Source: Lineus longissimus (lineage: Eukaryota > Nemertea > Pilidiophora > Heteronemertea > Lineidae). Taken from it: a stretch of DNA of 64,000 bases. The notes under the pieces were generated by a model. It was not told the DNA's origin. It worked only from the letters and a program-made list of their open reading frames with translations, and made no database searches. The translations under genes were made by a program, and so were the position numbers. The DNA lies in contig NC_088314.1 in assembly GCF_910592395.1 (NCBI RefSeq), positions 16,961,998-17,025,997 on the forward strand, in the 5' to 3' direction. The stretch's first letter is position 1. Each line of letters begins with the position of its first letter. Below, in pieces: positions 10,035-19,991 of the stretch.

Positions 10035-11047
10035 TAAGCTCTTATCATTATGTGGACATGCTGTTACACATGAAGCAACATGTCAGCATGTTAGCTCTTA
10101 TCATTATGTGGACATGCTGTTACACATGAAGCAACATGTCAGCATGTAAGCTCTTATCATCACGTGGACATGCTGTTACACATGAAGCAACAGGTCAGCA
10201 TGTTAGCTCTTATCATCATGTGGACATGCTGTTACACATGAAGCAATATGTCAGCATGTGAGCTCTTATCATCACGTGGACATGCTGCTACACATGAAGC
10301 AACATGTCAGCATGTTAGCTCTTATCATCACGTGGTCATGCTGTTACACATGAAGCAACATGTCAGCATGTAAGCTCTTATCATCATGTGGACATGCTGT
10401 TACACATGAAGCAACATATCAGCATGTAAGCTCTTATCATCACGTGGACATGCTGTAACACATGAAGCAACATGTCGGCATGTAAGCTCTTATCATCACG
10501 TGGACATGCTGTTACACATGAAGCAACATGTCAGCATGTTAGCTCTTATCATCACGTGGTCATGCTGTTACACATGAAGCAACATGTCAGCATGTAAGCT
10601 CTTATCATCATGTGGACATGCTGTTACACATGAAGCAACATATCAGCATGTAAGCTCTTATCATCACGTGGACATGCTGTAACACATGAAGCAACATGTC
10701 GGCATGTAAGCTCTTATCATCACGTGGACATGCTGTTACACATGAAGCAACATGTCAGCATGTTAGCTCTTATCATCACGTGGTCATGCTGTTACACATG
10801 AAGCAACATGTCAGCATGTAAGCTCTTATCATCATGTGGACATGCTGTTACACATGAAGCAACATGTCGGCATGTAAGCTCTTATCATCACGTGGACATG
10901 CTGTTACACATGAAGCAACATGTCAGCATGTAAGCTCTTATCATCACGTGGACATGCTGTTACACATGAAGCAACATGTCAGCATGTAAGCTCTTATCAT
11001 CACGTGGACATGCTGTTACACATGAAGAAACATGTCAGCATGCTGTT
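10035..11047. repeat. 56-bp satellite, block 4 (about 18 copies) with a 4-unit higher-order repeat
   Basis: The 56-bp unit continues. A variant GCTGTAACAC followed by CATGTCGGCATG appears near 10452 and again near 10676, 224 bp (4 x 56) later. The intervening units share their private variants (GTGGTCATG, CATATCAGC), so a four-unit block has been amplified. The array ends at about 11047. Confidence 0.93.
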
Positions 11048-11317
11048 ATGAGCAAACATGCCTTCCAACAACCTGGCCCTGGTTGTGACAACTGAAACGG
11101 ACATTTGTGATGGCCACTCTTATCTGCTGCAAACTGGCTGTGACAGATACATGAATAAAGTCACCGATGCTTCAAGTGGGATCGTGGTATGATTGTGAGA
11201 GTCCTGGAGACTAAGGATGATTTTGCTTTGATTAAACTGGCTGTGGTATTTGAAGTCTACCATTTGGTCATCTCACCCTTTTTGTGGGACTCTTCTGCCA
11301 CCCTGGTTGTGACACCT
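11048..11317. other. Non-coding spacer between satellite and LINE fragment
   Basis: No coding frame or RNA gene is visible. Two copies of a CTGGYTGTGACA word (near 11079 and 11134) belong to a motif scattered on to about 13130. Confidence 0.5.
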
Positions 11318-11885
11318 CATCATCATCATCATCATATCCCGCAGCCATGCGGCCACTGGGCGACCCTGTTTTATCGACGATTCGGGACCATATGGTTCTG
11401 TCTTCCGCGAGGCGGATCAGGTCACTGGTCTCTCTTCCGGTCCAGTCCTTCACATCGTCCATCCAAACTCTCTTTGGTCGGCCGCGTCGTCGGTTCCCCT
11501 CTACTGTGCCCTGCAGGATGGTAATGGCTAGCGTTCCCTTAGCTCTGGTGACGTGGCCGAACCACCTCAGCTTTCTCTTCTTGGTAATGGTTAGGAGGCT
11601 ATCATGGCGCCCGATGTACTGGATGACCAGCTCTCTTACTCGGATGTTGGTGGTGTGGGTGGTATAGTGTATGCCGAGCAGTCTCCTGTAACAGTTCATT
11701 TCAAACGCGTTGATCCGCTTCTCGATCTCGCTGTTCATGGTCCAGGATTCTGCCGCATACAAGAAGACTGAGATCACCAAGGATCTTAGAAGGTGGAGTT
11801 TTGACGTCATTGCGATGTTTCTGTCGCGCCAAATTATCTTCAGTCTGGCTAATGCAGCTGCAGATTTGGCTATGCGTGTGACACC
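11318..11885 (-). mobile_element. 5'-truncated non-LTR retrotransposon (LINE) 3' end
   Basis: The minus-strand frame continues upstream of its first Met (11810) to about 11885 without a stop (RIAKSAAALARLKIIWRDRN-like). It encodes the C-terminal part of a reverse transcriptase ORF: SVFLYAAESWTM, INAFEMNCYRRLLGI, KLRWFGHV, GNRRRGRPKRVWMDDVKDW. This end is typical of LINE polyproteins annotated as endonuclease-reverse transcriptase. The 3' end runs into a (CAT)n microsatellite at 11318-11335, the kind of tail many LINEs have. The RT catalytic domain and endonuclease are missing, so this is a dead fragment. The frame runs on to 11268 only by chance. Confidence 0.87.
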
Positions 11886-12964
11886 TAAAAAGTATTAAAT
11901 TAGTGGTACAAACGGGTTGTGCTGCTCACATAGTTTCATCATTGACATTACAGCATCGTATCTCTATTTTAAAAAGATTTTGCAAGAGATCGGTGAAATA
12001 ACTGTAGGTTACACTTTTAACTCAAAGACACTCGACTCAGGTTTACACAACTTTTAGCCTCATCCGATGCATCTCTTTATTTCAATACCAATGCTGTGAT
12101 GAGCAAGATATTCTAGTTCCCAGAAAGCCAAGCAGACGAGTCCAGAAATCTAATCCTGGGTCATCCCCGTGATTAAACCCAGGCTCAGTTAGGTGGTAGC
12201 CAGCAGCGGTGACCACCAGGCTATGAGGCTCCTCCTGCTTGTGACAATATTAATGCATCTGTGATTGTGATGTAGTGGTTGTGACAATCGTCATTCTGAC
12301 TCAAGCATTCAGATTTTTGCACGCTTTTGCTTTCCCCTGGGTGTTGTTCTCCAAGTCAACCATCCTACTTAAATGCTACCACAGTCCCATGTTGCGGCTA
12401 CCCTGTTTGTGACACTCCTGAAATAACATGCCGCCTGACACTCAAATTTCCTAAGCCAGTTGCCTGTAACTATATTTTTAACACAATTTAGACTCTTCTT
12501 TTGTCCTCGTTAGCCAAATCTGTCTGGTACTCTCCCAAAAAACCATTACCAACTCCATGAATGAGTCTTGGTGCTAAGTTTTTTCTCCAAATGTTGAATT
12601 GGAAAGAGTTAGTTTGGGTACTGCACCTCTTGACAAAATGCCTTGTGGAGAAACCTCGACACAGACAGAATTTGTGACCTGTCACAGCAAAACCAGGTGT
12701 ACATGTCGTACAGAAGGTGAGCCGAAATGACACCAGGAGACAATGAGAGGAATTGATGTAGATTTCATGAAAGGCAGACAACAGCGAAATGAACAACCGG
12801 TCTGTCTCAACCTGCCAAGCTTAATAGAGCAACATGTGGTGCTGATACACTGGTTGTGAAACACTTATACTGAGAGCTGATTGTGATTCTGTGACTGTCA
12901 GTCTGGTTGACATACGGCAGCCATCTTGGTTGTGATGCCGTAAGATGTTCTGTTTAGCTGACAC
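11886..12964. other. Non-coding stretch with scattered TGGTTGTGA words
   Basis: I see no exon or RNA gene. The word (C)TGGTTGTGA(C/T), or a one-base variant, recurs irregularly (near 12233, 12275, 12404, 12850, 12933), suggesting a decayed repeat rather than a functional site. Confidence 0.4.
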
Positions 12965-13084
12965 TGGGTGATATGAATAAAGTCTAGCAATTGCTTTTAC
13001 TTCAGTTTTGTACAGAAAGGCCCAGTGTAAATGTACATTGAGTTTTAGATAAAAGCATTTGCTGGTCTTTATTCATATCACCCA
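12965..13084. mobile_element. Foldback element / MITE-like inverted repeat (120 bp)
   Basis: The left end TGGGTGATATGAATAAAG is perfectly complementary to the right end. Pairing continues with a few mismatches (TAGCAATTGCTTTTA versus CAGCAAATGCTTTTA), giving arms of about 35 bp around a 50-bp loop. No clear target duplication was found, so the class is open. Confidence 0.7.
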
Positions 13085-15879
13085 ATGACAATCCACTGCT
13101 ATTGCCCGGCTAAGACACAGCATGATGTTGGTTGTGATTCTGCTGCTGAAGACAACATGAAGTGGAATAGTTGACACCTCTGTTAGCACAAGGAAGTTTT
13201 ATAGTATCTCCATGGTTAGCAGGACATCTTTTGTATAAGAGACAGTGGTTTGGGCCACTTCTACAGTTTTGACCCCTTTAATCAGGGTCAGGTCAAGTCT
13301 TGGGGTTGAGAAAGTGTTAGGTGTTGGTGTTGGTGTAGTGTTCGTGTAGGAGGCCTACCCCAACCCCCAACACATCGCCTTTGTCGGACATTTGAGTCTT
13401 TTGATGAACTCAAAATTTCACAAATTTTCCAAAAAATGACGGCCGGAAACGTTAACACGATCTGTCATTTCGATATTTTCGAATTTTGTTGTTTCTTCTG
13501 TACTTACAAATTAGTGAAGTATCTAGAATAATTTTAAAAAAAACAATAGTTCGTGTGGCTTTGTTTGGCGCATGTATGCCTCTGTTGAGCTGATGATTTC
13601 AAGCTAGTTGACCTGGACTCGTTATTTCACCAAAACTGGGACAAAAAACATGGCCGACTGAACACCTTGACAACCTAAAAACTTGACCACTCCCAAACAC
13701 CTACCTCCAGGGGTAGGTGTTACACCTGTACATTTCTCCAATGCATTTGCCTTGAGGGGCAAATACATTGGCGCCAAAAACAGACATCAGCCATGTTTTG
13801 GAAAATGACGTCATACCATGTTAAATCCAAGTTGAGACAAGACCACAATTGATTTTTTAAGCCTTTTAGCAGTTAAATTGTCAATGTTTGACCACGACGC
13901 ATCAAATACTGCGTGGGGTTGTGAATCTGAAATTTTTATATGATATTCTGGACAGTCGGGCAAGTAAATGGTGAAAAATAAACTGGTAGTTGACCACGGA
14001 AATTTTTTGATAATCGACAAATTAGACAGACTTTGATATTTCCACTCTTTTCAGCCAACTGGCAGAAAAAACTCAAAACACGCCCCCTATTACCCAATCA
14101 GCAAAATTCAAAATTAATTTTTTCATCAAATAATTTCTTTATACCAGTAGACTTGCCACAGCAAATATTTTTTCAATACCTCTCCAAATATGTACTTGAG
14201 AGTTAAAAACATGCACTCGTCTAATTGATAGGCCTCGACCCTCCAACCTATGAATATTCATTAGTGATCTTGTCTCAGTTTGGCGTCCTCGTGTTGACGA
14301 CGGTTTGGGCACTGGTGAAAATGTTGCACCTCGGCGCAAAAAGAGGTCGATTTGACATAACACACAATCTTGTAGTCGCGCCGTCCTTTGGTTGCCTACC
14401 CAAAACGAACACGATTCACATTGTTCGCTGCATGGCCTTCTCATAATTCACCTTGTCATACAGGGGGACACTTGTATCCTTCGGTCTCACCCTTGGTGCT
14501 GAGATACAGGGTGGCTGTTGATGCAGCTTTTGCTACCAAGGAGAACCCCGCTGAGGTCGCACAGTACCTTGCTACCGGTACTGTGGACCACTGATATATA
14601 GAGTTGGTAACACTGTGTAATGTGTTTGTTGATAAGGAGAAAAGAGGCATAGTCTTCATGAATGTCATCCTCGGCACCCAGTGGTTTTCCATATGCTCCA
14701 GCTCTCGCTATTTGTATGGGACGTAGGAGTATCAAAAACCTGAAGCTCAGGATGCATGAATGTAAGCAAAGTCTAACATGTCTAATGTTGCTAGCCTCTA
14801 CCTATAAGAGAATGATAATCTGTGATTACATCTTTGGAATGTCTAAGAAGATTTGAGCTACAGAGCACCTAAATATTAAAATTGGTAACAAATCCAGGGG
14901 GCGCTATTAAAAATCTTCTACAAGTCTCCATGGATTTGAAGGGTCTATGTTGTAGAGCGCCGATATGGTCTCTCATATAAAACCATTAGAACCATGGAAT
15001 CTCTATTAAGAAGAAAGGAGATAAATGGAGGCAAAGTTCACTCCAAATGTTGGTTTTCCTAGATTGCTGGATGTTGACTAACAAGGGGTCAGATTCGGCC
15101 CTTGATTAAATAAAATATATAAGACCTATTCAATATTTGTAGGAATATATCATAATCTGCTTCCTCCATGCAGCTTAATTTCAGTTCTTCTTTATAGTAT
15201 TATTTTTTCTAGGTAGATGTAAAACAAGAAACACAGAAACACAGGAAGGAAACACAAGAACGGCCACTCTTTTTTTCTGCATTTTTGGCTCACCATAGGA
15301 TGTAAAACATGCTCAGACACGAATCGGTACCTACGATGCATTGCGAAACACAAGTGACGTTGGTAGCTACCACCATTTTGTTATGTCATTGTTATGTCAT
15401 ACACCAAGACATGTTAGTGTCCCCCGCAGCGCCAGATTATTTATGGATGGAAAAACCCCTATGTCAAGAATTGTTTTATGGAATCTCCGGGCACGTCAGA
15501 ATATTGTAATCTATCAGCTGGTCTAATGACATACATATGTTAATGATAGAAATGGCGGTATTGACCTACGTCACCTGCTTAGCTCTGTCGGTGACGGAGG
15601 GAACCAATTTGGCTCAGACAATGATGAGTAAGCAGTGATTTATACTTGCATTGAACTTCTGTACAATACCGGAGTTTCCATTGTCAGATCCTGCGGAACG
15701 TTTCTTAACCCCTTGGGCTATGAACTTGAAATCTTTTAACCTGTGACCCCCATAGGTCATGTAACCTCTGACACTGAAAAAACGGTCTGATCGGATTCTC
15801 AACTTGGTTACCAGGGGGCGAAAAGTAGAAACCTAAAGAGTATGATGTCTCGTTTATCAGAGACTTATTTTCGATAAAG
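13085..15879. other. Long stretch without a supportable gene
   Basis: Mixed unique sequence. Short open frames of 60-100 codons occur on both strands (for example 14139-14444 minus, 14388-14594 plus) but lack splice context, homology signals or repetition, and I do not call them. AT-rich runs and gene-free sequence extend to the dispersed element at 15880. Confidence 0.45.
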
Positions 15880-17050
15880 TTTTTAGCTCACCTCTCAGCA
15901 GAGGTGAGCTTATCCCATACCGTGGCGTCCGTCGTCGTCTGTCGTCGCCCGTCGTCCGTTAGCAGGGCACGTTTCGTAACTGTTAGTGTTAGAGCTATAT
16001 CTCTCTCAATACTGGTCGGAAAAATTTGAAAAAAATATGGTAGGTACTTCTAGCAAGGGTACATCATAATATGTTTGCCTGGTTTTTGATTTAACTTACT
16101 TTTCAAGGTCACAGAGGTCAACATTCATTATATCACGGTAATGGCATGTTTCGTTTCTATTTGAGCTATAAGCTTCTAAGCTTCTGAACTTGTGTGGACA
16201 TGTATCAAGTGACCATCTAATCTACCTCAAAAATTTGGTATGCTTGGACATCAAATATGGCCGCCTGGCGGCCATCTTGAAAATTGAACAAAGTCATATT
16301 ACTCTGAAACAGATGATTTGATTTCAACCAAATTTTATGTGATTATGTATCTATGTACCCTTTACATTATCCCAAATTTTCAGTCAAATCTGTCACCTTA
16401 TATGGCTGCCCGGCGGTGATCTTGAAAATCATTCAAAGTCCTAATTCTCTGAAACTGATAATTGGATTGCAACCAAATTTCATGTGATTATGTATCTACG
16501 TACTCTTTACATTATCCCACATGTTCAATGAAATCTGATGACAAATATGGCCGCCATCTTGAAACTTCAACGAAACCCTGTTACTCCTTAAACTGTTGAT
16601 AAGATGTCAACCAATTTCCATGTGACATGTACATCCACTGCAAATGACATCTGAGGTGAGCACATGGTCCCTGGACCATTCATTAACTATTGGAATATAA
16701 AAATCGACAAAAAGTCTTGTGTAGTTGTATGAACCAGATACTGGGTATGAATGGCCCTCTCTTGGTCAGATAACTTCACGAATTTCAGTTAAATCTGATT
16801 ATTGACCTGGCCACGAGGGGGCCAAAGCTAAAAAATCAAAAAGGGCAGTACCTTGTTTATTAGTGACTCGTTTTTGATTATATTTTTATGGTGGGAACTC
16901 CAAGCAAGGATACATGACATATCACACCGATTTTGATTTGACCTAACTTTTAAGATCACAGGGGTCAAATGGCGTAGATTGGTTGATGAATCAGACAACC
17001 TGTTCTTGAGGTATAGTGCAGAATGCAAAATCCGAGATGGCTTCTAGCAG
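15880..17050 (-). mobile_element. Copy of the dispersed 300-bp-unit element, minus strand, with a second partial unit
   Basis: Read on the minus strand, the sequence starts near 16685 with AATGGTCCAGGGACCATGTGCTCACC-type ends and finishes at 15880 with GACGACGACGG, CGGTATGGGATAAGCTCACC and a terminal hairpin (AGCTCACCTCT...AGAGGTGAGCT at 15886-15914). It contains the family's AAGGTCACAGAGGTCAA block near 16096. A further partial unit lies at about 16690-17050 with GGCCACGAGGGGGCC and AGATCACAGGGGTCAAA. These are the same modules as in the intron copies at 29-39 kb, but more diverged. Confidence 0.68.
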
Positions 17051-17877
17051 CCATATTGAATATCGAAGCAATGAAAATTGATAGGGACCTAGCTGCTTGC
17101 CCCATCCACCCCAATTCACTATAGAAATTGCAGATCAATCAGCCCACTAGTTCTTGACTTATAAACGGGAAACCAGCTGAGTACATAAAACCCCACCTCA
17201 ACTTTGTTGAGCAGCGGCATAATTAATTTTCATACATGATGGAGTCCTACTACTTTTGAAAAATCCAAGAATAGACATCGTCAGCAATAAAACCACATGC
17301 CAGTTCTGAAACGGTTAGATATGCAATTTTAAGATACCTCAGGCTGACTTTAGAAAAAGATAAGTTTGTCGCAGGGCTCTAGTTTCCGGGTCAACCTCAA
17401 AGTACACACAGTCGGCTGGTTGTCAATCAGGTAGCACGGTTGGTGATAGAGCTTGATGTTTTGCTAGATACATGGATCAAACAGAAACTTTATACCGTCA
17501 CTTAGAATGTACCACTTGCACATGGGGATATACTAGTATCGCCAACACAGCTGTGACAGACAATTTGCGACTTCTTATGCAGGGAATGTATTCATCTAAA
17601 GACAATTCATTAATCTGTCATTGACGTCCTTTCTAGCAAAGTCCATATTATTGATGCCACATATTAAAACGAATTTGATAAAGATAAACTGACATCAACT
17701 TGGAGTGTGTTCGTTTTTTTACTTGCAGATACTATCACTTGGGACAGCTGGCACCGCAACAGACGTAAAAGAGTAAACATTCGAATTTTACCCTAAAGAC
17801 CAAAACAAGCTTGATAAAAAAGAAATGTCCCAAGGTGATGAGTCAAAACGCCCATTGAAAAAATAGTGTCGTACATT
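17051..17877. other. Non-coding stretch
   Basis: No coding frame longer than about 60 codons and no RNA gene. A possible acceptor (tttttacttgcag, ending 17728) is followed by a 22-codon open stretch rich in Arg. This is too weak to call an exon. Confidence 0.35.
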
Positions 17878-17881
17878 TGAT

Positions 17882-18447
17882 TTTTCATCATTACCCTCTA
17901 TACCACTACTATTAACAAGAGACCGGAATCTCCAGAGCAAAGACACACATCACTAATCACCCATGAGCCCCATGATACCGGTACTCCAGGATGGAGGACC
18001 ATTCCAAAAATCTCGACATTACTACCTTCTGGCAAGCAAAGGACCAACACGACCCGAATTCTTCATGAGCCTACAGACACCAGTACTCCAATAAGGGTCA
18101 GAACTCCGAAGACGTCGACACAATCAAAATGTCAAACCTTCTCATTCGGGTCGGATGAAACCTCCTACGATGAACCTCCGTCGCTACCTTTTGGCACTCC
18201 AAGGAACACCACATCCCGAATCGCCCATGAGCCCTTAGAAACTAGCACTCCCAGAATGAAGACCATTCCGAAGACGTCGACACAATCAAAATGTCAAACC
18301 CTCTCATTCGGCCAGTGCCACACTTCCTGTCGTGGATTAATACATGTCTCTGCCCATATAATTCATCAACGAGAATTATTCAAGGAAATGTTGTTACACA
18401 TTAGGCGTATAGTTCACGATTCAGTCAAGATTAGAACGAGCGTCTGA
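17882..18447 (+). CDS. ATG-less open frame with repeated Ser/Thr/Pro-rich peptides, possible exon
   Basis: Seen: one frame is open from just after a TGA near 17879 to the stop at 18445-18447 (about 188 codons) without an early ATG. A peptide block recurs three times in frame: HEPxDTxTP, then TIPK or RTPK, then STQSKCQTxSFG, with LPxG and TTRILHEP or TSRIAHEP between. The spacings of 102 and 162 bp are both multiples of three. Frame-preserving repeat lengths suggest translation at some time. Possible acceptors are aacaag (near 17920) or tctccag (near 17935). No good donor is visible, so it would be a terminal exon. The stop is 16 bp before the retroelement's target duplication. I do not recognise the protein; a decayed non-coding tandem repeat is the alternative. 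Confidence 0.4.
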
Positions 18448-18975
18448 ATTCGGTCTCATGTTGTTAGTGTAACAAAATTAACCTTTAGCTTCTTCGTTTC
18501 GTCTTGGGACTGGTTTGAGTCCGCATTGTACATACAACCGCTGTGCCGTCAGTACTCGTTCTCCGGGTTTGCATTTTATGTGTACCTAGAAGATTTTTAC
18601 CGGAGCAGATTTTCGTGTTTGAAGACAATTTTACACAAAACTGTGTGGTGTTAGATCATCAAACTTTGGAGAGACCTTTGTCTCCTTAGGACCAATTTAT
18701 CTAGAGCTTCCTGGTAAGTTTATAAGTAACTGTGTATTTGTAGTAAGTGTTTTTATGGGTGCAATTTCGGACTTTTGTAAACTTGTCCGCCATGTTTGAT
18801 GATGTCATTCTCATCAATTTGTTTGGAAGCTGGACCTTTGTTTTCACGTGTTGTAAGTTTTAAAGTGGTTCAAAAGCAGGATATTTTGAGCATAAAAGTG
18901 TTTTAAAGTGTTTCATGTGGTAAAACTATGTTTATAGCATGACGGGGTAGCCCGTGGGAGGACCCCGTAGGGGGG

Positions 18976-18983
18976 TATAAAAG
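18976..18983 (+). promoter_or_regulatory. Likely core promoter (TATA box) in the 5' LTR
   Basis: TATAAAAG preceded by a GC-rich stretch, about 490 bp upstream of the LTR's midpoint ORF. A start site about 30 bp downstream would place the R region near 19010. It is absent from the 3' LTR because it lies in the segment missing there. Confidence 0.6.
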
Positions 18984-19384
18984 TTCATGTAAGCCCCAAA
19001 ACAATCAGATTGCCTGCACACCAGGCCCAATTACACCAATTACACCAATTAGACCAATTAGCCAACTAGCGGTTCTCCTAGTAGAACTCTTACTAGTACA
19101 CTGGGGATTATCATTTAGGTAAGGTTAGTACTGTCTCACATTCTGTCAGATTCCTCACGCACATGTTCATGCATTGTGTAGCTAGCTAATAGCAGCACTG
19201 GTTATCCATGAGGATGAATGTACTTTGATTAATCTATAGACAAAGCAAAGGCAGTAGCCTTGATCTTTTTGGTTGTACTAACTCCAAATTGACTTGAGTC
19301 AGCTCCTAAACCCAGAGGGTTATATTTGAGCAATCCTATCTAATCTATTGATATTTCTGGGGAGGTAAACAATCAATTCTAAAG

Positions 19385-19570
19385 ATGCCAGAACCTTCGG
19401 TTCCCCTGAATGCACCAAGTGTGCACATATATCCAGATGATATCATCATCATTGGCACTTTTATAGAACTAGTTGAGTTTTTGGACGAGTTAATTGAACT
19501 CTTGGTCCGTCTTATAGAAGGCGAAGATATTGACATGAGTCAATATCCTTCTCTCAACCGGTTACTGTAA
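19385..19570 (+). CDS. Small acidic ORF inside the 5' LTR (61 aa)
   Basis: ATG to TAA, 61 residues, no signal peptide. The C-terminal two thirds is an acidic amphipathic stretch (VEFLDELIELLVRLIEGED) that could form a leucine-rich helix or coiled coil. The same frame is present in the 3' LTR at 28323-28517 as 64 residues, differing by a 9-bp in-frame insertion (Glu-Asp-Leu). It lies downstream of the TATA box and so would be in the transcript leader, upstream of gag. Its function is unknown and it may be a chance frame; the frame-preserving difference is suggestive only. Confidence 0.4.
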   Translation: MPEPSVPLNAPSVHIYPDDIIIIGTFIELVEFLDELIELLVRLIEGEDIDMSQYPSLNRLL

Positions 19571-19903
19571 ATATGAGATTGTTTGGGGAGTGTTTTAATC
19601 AGACCAAGCGCTGATTGCTGTGTTTTAAGAGTTCCATGTTGTGTCACTGTATTTGTGTAGTTGTAAATAGTTGTAAATAGTTGAAGTCAAGTGTTGATAT
19701 TAAAATCTATAATCACATATAAGTGTCTGTCCTTTGTGGTAGAGTAGCATCTTCATCTTCCTGACTCATATCCTCCGATTCTCCATGGCCCTGATCCCTT
19801 TTGAAAGTCCCTGCCTGAGGAATTCAGAAATGTCTTCCTGATTGTGCCTTTGTCCCTGTCTCTAGTGACACCTTGACCGCTCGGAACGGCTTTTCCGTTA
19901 CAT

Positions 19904-19921
19904 TGGTGACAGCTGTGGGAT
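19904..19921 (+). promoter_or_regulatory. Primer binding site of the 10.4-kb element
   Basis: TGGTGACAGCTGTGGGAT begins one base after the 5' LTR. The TGG start fits tRNA 3' CCA priming. The tRNA was not assigned. Confidence 0.75.
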
Positions 19922-19931
19922 TGAATTTCAC

Positions 19932-19940
19932 CAGGTATTA
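19932..19940 (+). promoter_or_regulatory. Candidate leader splice donor
   Basis: CAG|GTATTA, with the exon ending at 19934, lies between the PBS and the gag start. Together with the acceptor ending at 26049 it could make a spliced subgenomic RNA for ORF3, as retroviruses do for env. This is inference from position and consensus only. Confidence 0.4.
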
Positions 19941-19991
19941 TACTGATATTTCAATTCAGTGATTCGAACCTTGCCCTTTCACAAAGTGAAA

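Larger units (their letters stand above)
18468..19902 (+). repeat. 5' LTR (1435 bp) of the 10.4-kb gypsy element
   Basis: It starts TGTAACAAAATTAACC and ends CTTTTCCGTTACA. It aligns with 27709-28850 at both ends. The stretch from about 18850 to 19140 is absent from the 3' LTR, and that stretch contains the only good TATA box. There are also smaller indels: a few bases near 18680 and 9 bp in the LTR ORF. Confidence 0.93.

Noticed and set aside
2131-11047. CRISPR-like regular repeats
   Set aside because: Contiguous 56-bp satellite units with no unique spacers, in animal DNA.
11268-11810. Host gene encoding a 180-aa protein
   Set aside because: It is the 3' end of a 5'-truncated LINE; its last codons run into the (CAT)n tail and flank.
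14139-14735. Overlapping short frames on both strands
   Set aside because: No homology, repetition or splice signals; lengths expected by chance.
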